A stretch of 37,767 nucleotides of DNA from Staphylococcus agnetis (GTDB lineage: Bacteria > Bacillota > Bacilli > Staphylococcales > Staphylococcaceae). The position numbers were made by a program, and so were the translations under genes. The stretch is from assembly GCF_002901865.1 (NCBI RefSeq), contig NZ_PPQF01000039.1, positions 1-37,767 on the forward strand. The letters run 5' to 3'. The notes under the pieces are model-generated. The model was not told where the DNA came from. It did not search any database and worked only from the letters and a program-made list of their open reading frames with translations. This document shows, piece after piece, positions 1-8,641 of the stretch; the stretch's first letter is position 1; every line of letters starts with the position of its first letter.

Positions 1-1
1 A

Positions 2-154
2 TTATTAAAATCGGAGATATTTAAAAGTAAGAAATACATTTTCAATGATTTTAAGCACGCAAAGAATAAAATTAATAATTACATCAAATTTTTTAATGGG
101 GATAGAATCTCATTAAAAATGGCTGCACTTATAGAAGCGCAGCCAAGTAACTAA
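2..154 (+). pseudogene. possible IS3-family transposase C-terminus (partial)
   Basis: An open frame of 50 codons enters from the left edge and stops with TAA at 152-154. Its residues NNYIKFFNGDRISLK resemble the end of the IS3-family integrase core, where a YI-x-F-Y/F-N-x-x-RI pattern precedes the stop. The usual final SPxxYR motif is absent, and the last dozen residues are encoded by a hairpin that also works as a minus-strand terminator. It may therefore be a decayed element or a chance frame. The rest of the element, if real, lies outside the window. Confidence 0.4.
120..145 (-). terminator. rho-independent terminator of the ywhD-like gene
   Basis: On the minus strand TGGCTGCGC pairs with GTGCAGCCA (9 bp, one G-T wobble) around an 8-nt loop, followed at once by TTTTT (119-115). 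It lies about 125 bp beyond the stop of the YwhD-like gene, and no other minus-strand gene intervenes. Confidence 0.6.
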
Positions 155-270
155 CTTTTATTTTTTCCGTGTCTACTTTACAGGGTGATGTTCATTCATT
201 TGTACATGAACTTGTTGGCTTCAATGATAAAAGGAGCTGTACGATGTCCCAGCCCCTCTCATTCGTGTAT

Positions 271-777
271 TTAAGATAATGCTTGTTTCAGCGCCTCACC
301 TGAGTTTCGCCACATCTCTGCATTATGCGTTTCTAAAAATGTTTTTAATACGTGTTTGTTTGCTTCCCCAATATGATCAATGATGACTTTATGTTTCATT
401 GATTTGTCCATCATATTGACGTGTTCTGGCATGCTTTTATAGCCACGTTTAATAGATTTGTTGACGAGCAAATAAGCAGCTGTTAAACCAGCATAATAAG
501 GACCTTGCTCACCACGTTCTGTCGTCACCCAGCATAACCAATATGCTTTAGCACCTTCAACGTTCACAGTGTCCTTATCTGTAATCCATTTTACTCCACG
601 TTCTACATCCGCACGTGCATGCATCGCACCAATATCTATAAACGCTTCTTGCGCCTCAATATCTATAAACACAGGTGCCACATTATCTAAACTAATCGAC
701 CCAATATTTGTCCCTTTATGACCGTCTAAAGGATCGTTTTTAATAATATTAAACTTAAAGCCTTTTTGTTCTGCCAC
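271..777 (-). CDS. YwhD family protein
   Basis: A protein of 168 residues matching the Bacillus YwhD family: an N-terminal FNIIKNDPLDGHKG segment, then VFIDIEAQEAFIDIGAMHAR. The family is conserved in Firmicutes and its biochemical role is not established to my knowledge. I see no signal peptide or membrane segment, so it is probably cytosolic. I place the start at the GTG at 777 because AGGAGG lies 7 nt upstream (785-790). An in-frame ATG at 804 would put that Shine-Dalgarno inside the gene. It appears to be transcribed alone, ending at the hairpin at 120-145. Confidence 0.8.
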   Translation of the reverse strand: MAEQKGFKFNIIKNDPLDGHKGTNIGSISLDNVAPVFIDIEAQEAFIDIGAMHARADVERGVKWITDKDTVNVEGAKAYWLCWVTTERGEQGPYYAGLTAAYLLVNKSIKRGYKSMPEHVNMMDKSMKHKVIIDHIGEANKHVLKTFLETHNAEMWRNSGEALKQALS

Positions 778-848
778 GATTATACCTCCTGTAGCATGCG
801 ACATTAATGTGTCGTTCTCTAATATTATATCAATGAGTATTCCTTCAA

Positions 849-2150
849 TTATGAATTGAGTTCATTTAATAAATTGATAATAGCCCCTTTAATTTCCAGG
901 TTTTCAATTTTTAGAACTAACTCTTTTGGATAATACAATTTATAGTCTTCTCTTTTAATACCAGTAATACTTGAAATAATCAGTGATTGACTACTGATTT
1001 CACGTATCCCACCGTTAGGTTGAAGTAAATGAATCGGTTGTCGATTAGAACCTGGGCGATCATAATCATAAGGTAAATCAGAAAATGAATCACTTACAAA
1101 GTAATAATCAGGATCAATACCACCTTTTTCAAAGAGTTCACGTAATTCTGAAATGGTAATAATAGACCCATCAAAAGGAATAAATTTAAATAAGTCACGA
1201 TTAATAAAACGCCGAGCTAAATCACTCAAAATCGGGTCGGATTCTTTCGTCCAACTTTTCATATAATAAGTGACATCCGTTTCGTCTAATTTAATATATT
1301 CTTCAATCGTTACACGTTCCTCAAAAAACGGTATAAAATCTATTGGAACAGTATCAAAATGATAACCTGTTTCATATAAATATTTTGCACGTTTAAAACA
1401 GTTATTTAAAAGCACTTCACCGCCACGACTTACTGCATGAAAATAGATTTGCCAATACATTTGGTAACGGCTCATAATAAAGTTTTCAACCGCATGCATG
1501 CCGCTCTCTTTAATTAACACTTCATTTTCAGACGGACGCATTAAGCGTAAAATACGCTCCATATCAAACATGCCATAAGACACACCTGTAAAATACGCAT
1601 CACGTTGTAAGTAATCCATACGGTCTGCATCAATTTGAGAAGAAATCATTGAAATCACAAGTTTATTGTGATGTGTTTTATTAATCACTTCAGCAACTGC
1701 TTGTGGAAAATCTGGGCTTACACGCCGTAATACTTGGTTGACTTCTGTATGGCCAGTAATGATGGCTTGTGTAAATTTTTCATGATCAGTATTAAATATT
1801 TTTTCAAAACAATGGGAAAATGGACCGTGTCCTAAGTCATGAAGCAACGCGGCGCACATCGCTAATGGACGGTCTTCATCTCGCCATGCATCTCGTCCAC
1901 TGAATGATTCATCTATCATGCGACGCACAATTTCATACACACCTAGAGAATGTCCAAAGCGACTATGTTCAGCCGTATGAAATGCTAGATTTAATGTCCC
2001 TAACTGTTTAATACGTCGTAACCTTTGAAACTCTTTCGTTTTAATTAAATCCCAAATAAGTTGGTCTTTCACATGAATATAGCGATGTATCGGGTCTTTG
2101 AATACTTTTTCTTCTGATAATTTACGGTTGACATACGGTATCTCTGACAA
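849..2150 (-). CDS. HD-domain phosphohydrolase (YwfO/SAMHD1-like dNTPase family)
   Basis: 433 residues, typical of the YwfO group of HD-superfamily phosphohydrolases, whose characterised relatives hydrolyse dNTPs to nucleoside plus triphosphate. The metal site is complete: H67 in RFGHSLG, H104-D105 in LLHDLGHGPFSH, and D174 in QIDADRMDY. This is the same order as in SAMHD1. The start is TTG, with GGAGG 8 nt upstream. It follows the GNAT gene by 21 bp and probably shares its promoter. Substrate and allosteric control cannot be read from sequence; dNTP pool control is inferred from the family. There is no transmembrane segment. Confidence 0.85.
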   Translation of the reverse strand: MSEIPYVNRKLSEEKVFKDPIHRYIHVKDQLIWDLIKTKEFQRLRRIKQLGTLNLAFHTAEHSRFGHSLGVYEIVRRMIDESFSGRDAWRDEDRPLAMCAALLHDLGHGPFSHCFEKIFNTDHEKFTQAIITGHTEVNQVLRRVSPDFPQAVAEVINKTHHNKLVISMISSQIDADRMDYLQRDAYFTGVSYGMFDMERILRLMRPSENEVLIKESGMHAVENFIMSRYQMYWQIYFHAVSRGGEVLLNNCFKRAKYLYETGYHFDTVPIDFIPFFEERVTIEEYIKLDETDVTYYMKSWTKESDPILSDLARRFINRDLFKFIPFDGSIITISELRELFEKGGIDPDYYFVSDSFSDLPYDYDRPGSNRQPIHLLQPNGGIREISSQSLIISSITGIKREDYKLYYPKELVLKIENLEIKGAIINLLNELNS

Positions 2151-2171
2151 ACGAGATCCCTCCTTAACCCA

Positions 2172-2654
2172 TCATGTAGTGAGTGTTTTTTTCATTAAAG
2201 CCAAGTGCATTGTTTCCTCATACATTTCTCTTTCATATGTACGTATGATTTCAAAACCTTCTTTTTCATAGAATGCCACACCACGTTCATTTTGTGTATC
2301 AACCTCTAAATATACTGCGTCATATTGCCCTTTAAAATGCGCGAAACCTTGCTCTAATAGTAAACGTCCAAAACCTTTACGTTGCGAGTGAGGACGTACG
2401 TAATGCGCAGATAAATATAACTCAGTGCCACTAATAAAGTTGGCAAATCCAACGACGTCTCCATCCTCAATTGCGACTAAAAACAGTTGGTCTTCTAAAC
2501 GTTTTAAGAGGTGACTTTCATTATATGAAGCAGCTAATAACGCATTAACCGTTGAAGCTGCATAAATATCTAAATATGTGTTGTACCATGCTTTTGTTGC
2601 AACATCTCGAATGCCAATAACATCCTTAGGTGTAGCAATTCTTACTTCATACAT
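2172..2654 (-). CDS. GNAT family N-acetyltransferase
   Basis: 160 residues with the GNAT layout. An N-terminal strand-helix starts at VRIATPKDV. The acetyl-CoA loop is in YVRPHSQRKGFGRLLLEQG (Q/R-x-x-G-x-G/A pattern, about residues 95-113). A C-terminal NERGVAFYEKEGFE motif (about 122-135) is typical of the fold. The acceptor is unknown and could be a small molecule or a protein N-terminus. It is the first gene of a likely two-gene unit with the HD phosphohydrolase, led by an extended -10 promoter near 2750. Confidence 0.8.
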   Translation of the reverse strand: MYEVRIATPKDVIGIRDVATKAWYNTYLDIYAASTVNALLAASYNESHLLKRLEDQLFLVAIEDGDVVGFANFISGTELYLSAHYVRPHSQRKGFGRLLLEQGFAHFKGQYDAVYLEVDTQNERGVAFYEKEGFEIIRTYEREMYEETMHLALMKKTLTT

Positions 2655-2746
2655 TCCTAAACCGCTCCCTTAAATAAAAATCAATGCGCAATGTAGGGTT
2701 AAAACACCACTCATACAATACGCATTAATCACATTGAATATATTAT

Positions 2747-2755
2747 ATTATAGCA
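2747..2755 (-). promoter_or_regulatory. extended -10 promoter for the GNAT-HD phosphohydrolase unit
   Basis: The minus strand reads TGCTATAAT, a perfect extended -10, about 95 nt before the GNAT start codon. The -35 region 17 bp upstream (ACGTCA) is poor, as is usual for extended -10 promoters. Confidence 0.5.
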
Positions 2756-2800
2756 TAAGATACCGATTTTGACGTACCTTCGACGCTTGGAATTGCACGT

Positions 2801-3349
2801 TTAATCTATTGAAGCAAGAAAGTTACTATTCCATCTTTCAGCTTCTTTCATCGCATATTGATCTTGTTCAATATCACCAGGTTTTTCCGCATAGCCAATC
2901 AAATAACTCGCAAGATGTGCGCCTAAAAATTGCAAACTATATTCGATCTGTTGCACGCAAGGGAGCGCTTTAATTCTCGGACTATCGCCACCAACCAGTA
3001 CAAGTCGGAAATTAATTTTTTGCATTTTTGCTTTAAAATCTTGATAACGTGGATCTTGTAGCGTTTCAGACCAATGATCAATAAATGATTTTAACGTTGC
3101 GCTAATACTATACCAATACACTGGTGAAGCAAAAATCACTTCATCACTCTCTAAAACTTGATCAATCACACGTTGATAATCATCATTATATTCTAAAATC
3201 TGACTATCATAATGCCGTACATCTCTAACTGGTTTTAAGGTGAGTTGCGTTAAATCAATCCATCGATAATCTTGACCTTCTAAAATTTTTTCAGTTAATG
3301 TTGCTGTGTTTCCATTTTCTCTACTTCCACCAAATAACACTGTAATCAT
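2801..3349 (-). CDS. NAD(P)H-dependent flavodoxin-fold oxidoreductase
   Basis: 182 residues of the NADPH-dependent FMN reductase/flavodoxin-like family. The N-terminal strand is followed by the phosphate-binding GGSRENGNT loop (about residues 6-14). FASPVYWYSISATLKSFIDH (about 92-111) is the second FMN contact typical of the family. The electron acceptor (quinone, azo or nitro compound) is unknown. I use ATG at 3349 because an AGGTG Shine-Dalgarno lies 6 nt upstream; a GTG three codons earlier overlaps it. It stands alone, with no partner gene close by. Confidence 0.8.
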   Translation of the reverse strand: MITVLFGGSRENGNTATLTEKILEGQDYRWIDLTQLTLKPVRDVRHYDSQILEYNDDYQRVIDQVLESDEVIFASPVYWYSISATLKSFIDHWSETLQDPRYQDFKAKMQKINFRLVLVGGDSPRIKALPCVQQIEYSLQFLGAHLASYLIGYAEKPGDIEQDQYAMKEAERWNSNFLASID

Positions 3350-3501
3350 TTTTAACACCTACAAACATAAACATATTGCGTTCGTAGAAACTATTCCCCT
3401 TGTACAGAAGTTTAAGCATACAATTTTCACTAATTTCCCCAGAATACAAACACACTCAATTCAATCAAATATTTCATTGATACAAAGCATATCTAATAAA
3501 A

Positions 3502-3533
3502 AAGAGAACGGGGTTACCCATTCCCATTCTCTT
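3502..3533 (-). terminator. terminator of the DUF1450 gene
   Basis: The minus strand folds AAGAGAATGGG against CCCGTTCTCTT (one mismatch) and continues into TTTTTTATT. It lies 38 bp past the stop of the DUF1450 gene. Confidence 0.8.
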
Positions 3534-3570
3534 AAAAGATTTAAATGTATTGAATTAAAACAACACTGTC

Positions 3571-3912
3571 TTAGCTCTGTTGTTTACGTTTCGCTAATTT
3601 TTCTTTAAGTTTACGATCTTGCTCTTCTTTGCGTCGTTTACGTTCTTCATTACGTTGACGCAAACGTTCCTCTTCTTCAGGATCTCGTGGCTTTTCTAAC
3701 TGTTTTACCACTTTTTCCATGAGCTCTTCTTCTGTCAGTGCAGCAAGAGGACGATTATTAACAAAGGCGAAAGTTTTACGTCGACCTGGTCCACAATACG
3801 ATTGGCAACCAATTTCAATTTCAGCATCAGGGTCAATTTTTTTCAATTTGTTCATGACACTTTTTAAATTCACTGCTTGGCAATCATCACAGACCATGAA
3901 TTTATTTTTCAA
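3571..3912 (-). CDS. DUF1450 family small Cys-containing protein
   Basis: 113 residues in two parts. Residues 1-80 form a small domain with two cysteine pairs, C8/C11 (CDDC) and C36/C40 (CQSYC), followed by [16 protein letters not shown]. This pattern is shared by DUF1450 proteins and recalls thioredoxin-like ferredoxins, so metal or cluster binding is possible but unproven. Residues 84-113 are a very charged E/R/K tail likely to form a helix. The start is TTG with AGGTG 8 nt upstream; an internal ATG at codon 6 would lose no domain. It is monocistronic, with its own terminator. Function unknown. Confidence 0.75.
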   Translation of the reverse strand: MKNKFMVCDDCQAVNLKSVMNKLKKIDPDAEIEIGCQSYCGPGRRKTFAFVNNRPLAALTEEELMEKVVKQLEKPRDPEEEERLRQRNEERKRRKEEQDRKLKEKLAKRKQQS

Positions 3913-4012
3913 CTACGCCACACCTTTCCTTAAATGATAACTCTACTTATTTTACTCTTTTTTGTTATTTTTTCAAGGTGTTGGCAAATAAATTATGACA
4001 TAATTAATCATT

Positions 4013-5554
4013 TTAATTTTTAATTGGCAAGCTTTGTGTAATGTCGATACCTAAAATAGGTGGTACTAAGAAATAGACAATTAATATAATAACAACAATA
4101 CTCAACATATTCATGACAAACCCTTTAATAGCCATTTCTTTAATTTGAATTTTACCTGTTCCAAAAACAATGGCATTCGGAGGTGTGCCCACTGGCAACA
4201 TGTACGCACAATTAGCTGCCATTGCTGCAGGGACCATGAGCAATAAAGGATGAACGTGTATAGCTACAGATAATGTCGCTAAAATAGGTAATATCATTGT
4301 AGCTGTTGCCGTATTTGAAGTGATTTCAGTTAAGAACAAAATAAATATTGTGATTACAATGACGATGATAATCGGACTCACACCATTAAGTAATGTTAAT
4401 TGTTCACCTAACCATTTGGCCAAACCACTATCTTGAATACCTTTGGCAAGTGCGAGACCGCCACCAAATAAAATTAATACACCCCATGGTAAATCTTTAG
4501 CAATTGTCCAATCGATAATACGACGATGTTGTTGTTTAGCCGGGATTAAGAAAAGTAATACCGACACAAACATAGCAATCGTGCCATCTGCTACAAATGC
4601 TGTAGGCGCCCACTTCGCCAATAGAAATTCTCGTGATACCCATAAAAAACTTGCAAGTAAAAATACTGTGAAAACAACTTTTTCTTCATATTTCACTTTT
4701 CCTAGCGCTTTGAGCTTTGTTTCAATTACTTGTTTGCCACCGGGTAACGTTTTCATATCATGCTTAAACGCAATAAATTTAAAATATAGCCACGCGAGAA
4801 ACAAGAGCAAAATGACTGCTGGCACTCCAACCATCATCCAACGAGCAAAACTTAATTCTTCACCAAAATGTGACGCATACTGACCTTTTAAAATAATTAG
4901 TGGTGGTGTCCCTATTAACGTCCCAAGTCCACCAATTGTTCCAGCATATCCGATGCCGAGTACTAAGGACCGTTCAAATTTAGAAATACTTTCATCGTTC
5001 GTTTGATCCGTTTTTAATTCATGGACTTCTTTTACAATCGCAAGCCCTATCGGAATCATAATCATAACAGCCGCTGTATTCGATACAAACATCGAAAGTC
5101 CGCCGGTAGCGACCATAAAGCCGAGTAATATACGGCCTGTACTCGTTCCGATACTGTTAATAATTGTAAGCGCGATACGCGTATGTAAATCCCATCGTTC
5201 CATTGCAACTGCCAATATAAAGCCTCCCAAAAAGAGATAGATAATATCGTTCCCATATTGTGCGGATACTGTTGCACTATCCATCACTTTTCCAAGAGGT
5301 AATAAAATTAACGGCAGTAAGCTGGTCGCTGGTATAGGGATGGCTTCTGTAATCCACCATACAGCAATCCAAGCCGTAATCGCTAACACATAAACGCCTT
5401 GAAAGGCTAAATTTTCAGGTTTAAAAAAAAGTAATGTCACTATAAATAACAATGGACCTAAAATGAGCCCAATCCATTGTGCCTTAGAGTATGACGGTTG
5501 ACGTTCTGCTTGCTTTTTCGAAAAATAAGTTAATAATTGAGACTGATTTTGCAT
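4013..5554 (-). CDS. sdcS: sodium:dicarboxylate symporter, SdcS-type (DASS/SLC13 family)
   Basis: 513 residues, close in length and sequence to staphylococcal SdcS, which takes up succinate, fumarate and malate with Na+. Family signatures are visible: WWITEAIPIPATSLLPLILLP near the N-terminus; SNTAAVMIMIPI, the first SNT motif of the sodium/substrate site; IGTPPLIIL; and the symmetry-related TSNTATATMILPI and GTPPNAIVFG near the C-terminus. About 11-12 membrane segments are expected. The ATG at 5554 has a purine-rich GGGGGAAGGGTG ahead of it; a TTG one codon earlier is less likely. A 26-bp palindrome 26 bp upstream suggests repression by a specific regulator. Confidence 0.9.
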   Translation of the reverse strand: MQNQSQLLTYFSKKQAERQPSYSKAQWIGLILGPLLFIVTLLFFKPENLAFQGVYVLAITAWIAVWWITEAIPIPATSLLPLILLPLGKVMDSATVSAQYGNDIIYLFLGGFILAVAMERWDLHTRIALTIINSIGTSTGRILLGFMVATGGLSMFVSNTAAVMIMIPIGLAIVKEVHELKTDQTNDESISKFERSLVLGIGYAGTIGGLGTLIGTPPLIILKGQYASHFGEELSFARWMMVGVPAVILLLFLAWLYFKFIAFKHDMKTLPGGKQVIETKLKALGKVKYEEKVVFTVFLLASFLWVSREFLLAKWAPTAFVADGTIAMFVSVLLFLIPAKQQHRRIIDWTIAKDLPWGVLILFGGGLALAKGIQDSGLAKWLGEQLTLLNGVSPIIIVIVITIFILFLTEITSNTATATMILPILATLSVAIHVHPLLLMVPAAMAANCAYMLPVGTPPNAIVFGTGKIQIKEMAIKGFVMNMLSIVVIILIVYFLVPPILGIDITQSLPIKN

Positions 5555-5580
5555 CAAAACACCCTTCCCCCTTTACACAC

Positions 5581-5606
5581 CCTATTTGGTAGCGCTACCA
5601 AATAGG
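5581..5606. promoter_or_regulatory. perfect 26-bp palindrome, likely repressor operator for sdcS
   Basis: The half-site CCTATTTGGTAGC is followed immediately by its exact reverse complement, with no spacer and a central GCGC. It lies between the extended -10 of sdcS and its start codon, where a bound dimer would block transcription. The CG-centred, spacerless form resembles LacI-family operators. It is not a terminator, because no T-run follows on either strand. No cognate regulator is visible in the window. Confidence 0.65.
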
Positions 5607-5617
5607 ATATTTTAAAT

Positions 5618-5626
5618 ATAATAGCA
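5618..5626 (-). promoter_or_regulatory. extended -10 promoter of sdcS
   Basis: The minus strand reads TGCTATTAT. The 26-bp palindrome begins 11 bp downstream, so it covers the predicted transcription start region. I see no good -35 hexamer. Confidence 0.45.
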
Positions 5627-5722
5627 TAATTAATAGGGAATTAATATATACTTTTTCATAAACAATGTGTCATATATGTTAGGAATTACAAATTAATTTT
5701 AATAACTAAATCAAATAAAAAA

Positions 5723-5770
5723 AACGAGATGAACATAACCGCTTCAAGAGACAGTTACGTTAATCTCGTT
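5723..5770 (-). terminator. terminator of the permease-thrE operon
   Basis: 17-nt arms starting AACGAGAT pair with two mismatches around a 14-nt loop. On the minus strand they are followed by eight T residues. It sits 8 bp past the stop of the second ThrE-like gene. Confidence 0.85.
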
Positions 5771-5777
5771 CAATTGA

Positions 5778-6248
5778 TTATTCAATATGTTTGCGTTTCG
5801 GTTTTATAATTTGTACTGGTTTTCGTATAAAAGATTTGGCAATCTGATCTGAAAATAATAGTCCGACAGCTATGGCGCCTGCGATAAGTGTTGCCCGTAT
5901 AAAAATGACATTAGCCTCATTAAAATCAAGCGTTAGCAACTTTTGAGCTGCCTTAAAAAAGATACTTCCTGGGACTAAGGGGATGATGCCTGGTACCATA
6001 AAAATAATGACTGGCGACTTCATCACTCGTGCCATAACATGACTTAAAATGCCCAATGTAAAACTCCCTAATAAACTTGCGTAAATGCTATCGACATTAA
6101 GAATAACTGTCGCAATATGAAAAATGATATATCCAAATCCTCCGCATAAGCCAGCTGGGATAAAGAGCCGCTTAGGTGCGTCATATACAAAAGCAAAACA
6201 GAAGGCGGTTAAGAAACTAAATATAAACATAAAAACTAAAACCATCAT
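5778..6248 (-). CDS. threonine/serine exporter, ThrE_2-type subunit
   Basis: 156 residues, mostly hydrophobic, with about five membrane segments. It matches the short C-terminal module (ThrE_2, formerly DUF3815) that in Corynebacterium ThrE is fused to the longer module encoded just upstream here. The motif FMVPGIIPLVPGS (about residues 83-95) is diagnostic. The two halves are presumed to form one exporter of threonine and serine. Two ATG codons are adjacent (6248 and 6245); AGGAGG lies 4 and 7 nt before them, so the second may be the true start. The upstream gene's stop codon directly abuts the first ATG, implying translational coupling. Confidence 0.8.
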   Translation of the reverse strand: MMVLVFMFIFSFLTAFCFAFVYDAPKRLFIPAGLCGGFGYIIFHIATVILNVDSIYASLLGSFTLGILSHVMARVMKSPVIIFMVPGIIPLVPGSIFFKAAQKLLTLDFNEANVIFIRATLIAGAIAVGLLFSDQIAKSFIRKPVQIIKPKRKHIE

Positions 6249-7010
6249 TTAACCTCCTATTAATAAAAATGCTGTTGTTATTCCCGCACCAATACCAAAC
6301 GATGTCACAATCGCCTCTAAAAATTTTGCAGTAAACATGAGCATGTGTCGTTCAAATAAATCTTGAATAGCTGTCGTTATTAACACGCCCGGCACTATTG
6401 GCATGACTGCTGCAGTAATAATAGAACCTAAATTCGGACTTTGTAGCCACATATTTATAGAAAGAGCGACAAGACCTATGACCAATGAACCAATCATATC
6501 AGGGATAAAAAGCGTGAGTTGTTTTCCCTTCATAAACTCGGTAACTAAAAAGCCTAAAGCACCAGCTAGAGCTGCTGGAAATAATTCCAACCAACCGCCA
6601 CCAAGTAGGTATAAAAAGCTCATCGAAATCATCCCTGCAAACAACATTTTGTGACCTAGATGATAGCGTTTTGTATTTTTATCAATGTCTTTTAATGCTT
6701 GATATGCTTCTTTGTATGACAATTCATTTCTCGCAATTTGGCGAGATACTTGGTTCACTAAAAAGATTTTGCGTAAATTCGTATCATTTTTGTTAATTTT
6801 TACCATGCGTGATTCATGGTCAGGTGACAACGAAAAATCAATGAAAATATTTAACGCATAACCTTGTACTTCATGAAATCCATAACTCGCCGCTATGCGG
6901 ACCATCGTATCTTCTATACGTTTTGCTTCAGCACCTGATTCAAGCAAAATACGGCCCGCAAGAATAATAATATTGGCAACGTCTCTATCTGTTGGTAATG
7001 TATGCGACAC
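6249..7010 (-). CDS. threonine/serine exporter, ThrE_1-type subunit (DUF1212)
   Basis: 253 residues. The N-terminal 100 or so are soluble and contain ILLESGAEAKRIEDTM, a hallmark of the ThrE N-terminal region. Roughly five membrane segments follow, with a PIVPGVLITTAIQDL motif near residue 205. It pairs with the ThrE_2-type gene just downstream. I choose GTG at 7010, with an AAGGTG Shine-Dalgarno 5 nt before it; a TTG at 7034 would bury that site. The gene begins 26 bp after the amino-acid permease stop, so import/exchange and export functions appear co-transcribed. Confidence 0.8.
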   Translation of the reverse strand: MSHTLPTDRDVANIIILAGRILLESGAEAKRIEDTMVRIAASYGFHEVQGYALNIFIDFSLSPDHESRMVKINKNDTNLRKIFLVNQVSRQIARNELSYKEAYQALKDIDKNTKRYHLGHKMLFAGMISMSFLYLLGGGWLELFPAALAGALGFLVTEFMKGKQLTLFIPDMIGSLVIGLVALSINMWLQSPNLGSIITAAVMPIVPGVLITTAIQDLFERHMLMFTAKFLEAIVTSFGIGAGITTAFLLIGG

Positions 7011-7036
7011 GTTGTCACCTTCTTTCTCTATCAATG

Positions 7037-8386
7037 TTAAATGTTTTTTCTAACCGTAAACCAGTACAGTGGGACACCCATTAATAACCCTATGACAGCA
7101 ATACCTGCTCCCAGAGGATCGGAAACCAATGTATTAATAATAATAAACATGCCACCTAAAAGTGCTAATATCGGAAGCACTGGATAGAATGGTACAGAAA
7201 ATGCACGTGGCTTTCCTTTATTTTGACGTCTTAAAATAAACAACCCAATAAAGGCAGCCATATAAAAGAAATAAATAATAAAAATGGTAATCTCTGATAA
7301 ATAATCGGCATCAAAAACCGTCGGGAATGTCAAACTTAACGTTAAAATGATTAGAGTTAATATCGACATGACCGTATGCGCACCAATTGGAGTTTCAAAT
7401 CGTGGACTCACGTATCTGATACCTTTCGAACCAGGTAACAAGCCATCTTGCGCCATAGCGAATGGAATACGTGGAAATGTCATTACTTTCCCATTCAACG
7501 TACCGATAATCGAGACAATCAGTCCTATATTGACAATCTTTGCACCAATACCTCCAAAAAGTACAATCGCCGCTTCAGCACTCACATTGTTACCAAAGCT
7601 TAAAATGTCCGAGGCTGGCAACACTTTAAATATCGCCACATTGATTAATACGTAAACCAGTGTCACTGTTAAAATACCGATAAACATTGCTAATGGTAAA
7701 TGCTTTTGTGGATTTTTCATCTCACCTGACATCGTCGTCAACATAATCCATCCGTCATAAGCGAAAAGTGTCGCAAGTACAGCGCGCCCAAAGTTAACTG
7801 TGCCATCTTTATTTAAAATCAGCTCAGTGACATCTTGACCGAAAATGCCTGCTTGACCATAAATTAATCCAAATACGACGATAGCAATAATTGGGATTAA
7901 TTTAGCTAATGTTGTGACATTTTGAACTGCATTCGCATAATATGTTCCTACCATATTGGTGATAAGTAAAAACAGAAAAATTCCTGCACCTATAGGAATA
8001 ATCCAAAATTGGGACAAGGCAAAGAAGTTTGTAATCAATATGCCTAAAAATAAAATCAAAGATACGATAATGGCCGGCCCGTAAAGTACCGTTAATGTGT
8101 ACCCTGTTAAAAATCCCCAAAACGATCCATAAATATCTTTAATATATGCGTATAAGCCACCAGTACGCGTGATTTGAGCCCCTACTTCGGCAATTGTTAA
8201 ACCAGATGCGAGTGTTAACACACCCCCAATTACCCAAGCCCATAAAGCCATATTACTCGTTCCTGCATAGGCTAAAACGGAACTTGGCTTTACAAATACG
8301 CCCGAACCAATGATTGTTCCTACAATGATAGTCACAGCTGTAAATAGTCCAATCGTGGGTTTCAATGTATGTTTATCCGACTGCAT
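7037..8386 (-). CDS. APC-superfamily amino acid permease (LAT/SteT-like)
   Basis: 449 residues with about 12 membrane segments. The first helix carries GTIIGSGVFV, the glycine-rich substrate-binding break of APC transporters. LFAYDGWIMLTTMSGEMKNP matches the helix-6/7 region of the LAT subfamily, which includes the Bacillus serine/threonine exchanger SteT. Substrate is inferred as a neutral amino acid such as serine or threonine, supported by the ThrE pair 26 bp downstream. It starts at ATG 8386 after a GGGAGG site. Confidence 0.8.
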   Translation of the reverse strand: MQSDKHTLKPTIGLFTAVTIIVGTIIGSGVFVKPSSVLAYAGTSNMALWAWVIGGVLTLASGLTIAEVGAQITRTGGLYAYIKDIYGSFWGFLTGYTLTVLYGPAIIVSLILFLGILITNFFALSQFWIIPIGAGIFLFLLITNMVGTYYANAVQNVTTLAKLIPIIAIVVFGLIYGQAGIFGQDVTELILNKDGTVNFGRAVLATLFAYDGWIMLTTMSGEMKNPQKHLPLAMFIGILTVTLVYVLINVAIFKVLPASDILSFGNNVSAEAAIVLFGGIGAKIVNIGLIVSIIGTLNGKVMTFPRIPFAMAQDGLLPGSKGIRYVSPRFETPIGAHTVMSILTLIILTLSLTFPTVFDADYLSEITIFIIYFFYMAAFIGLFILRRQNKGKPRAFSVPFYPVLPILALLGGMFIIINTLVSDPLGAGIAVIGLLMGVPLYWFTVRKNI

Positions 8387-8421
8387 GCCTTCGCCTCCCT
8401 CATTGAAATCTTAACGATTCA

Positions 8422-8430
8422 ACTATAACA
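8422..8430 (-). promoter_or_regulatory. candidate extended -10 for the permease-thrE operon
   Basis: The minus strand reads TGTTATAGT about 36 nt before the permease ATG. There is no convincing -35. The rest of this intergenic region up to the hemQ terminator shows nothing I recognise, and no T-box or riboswitch consensus. Confidence 0.35.
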
Positions 8431-8556
8431 TGAAACGTCATATAAAATTGTAGTAAAATCATCTTTGTTGAAAAAGTTGCTTGAAGTCAGCATTTGAAAC
8501 ACGTAACCGAATCATGTTCCACCTTTGGGGAGTCTCATAAATATTTTATCGCATTA

Positions 8557-8601
8557 AAATAGCCCTCAATGTTCATCAACCGATGACTTTGACGGCTATT
8601 T
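8557..8601 (-). terminator. terminator of hemQ
   Basis: A long imperfect stem starts with AAATAGCC pairing with GGCTATTT. Inner GATGA/TCATC pairing continues it around a small loop, and the minus strand runs on into TTTTAAT. It lies about 40 bp past the hemQ stop. Confidence 0.65.
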
Positions 8602-8641
8602 GTATTAAAGTGGGACGAGCACCCACCTCGCTTCTTATCTA

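Noticed and set aside
4443..4883. 146-codon plus-strand frame inside sdcS
   Set aside because: It is antisense to a well-conserved transporter, has no binding site, and has a composition typical of a mirror frame.
8387..8556. T-box leader before the amino-acid permease
   Set aside because: A GGTGGAAC string is visible, but it lies upstream of the likely promoter and lacks the antiterminator and terminator arrangement.
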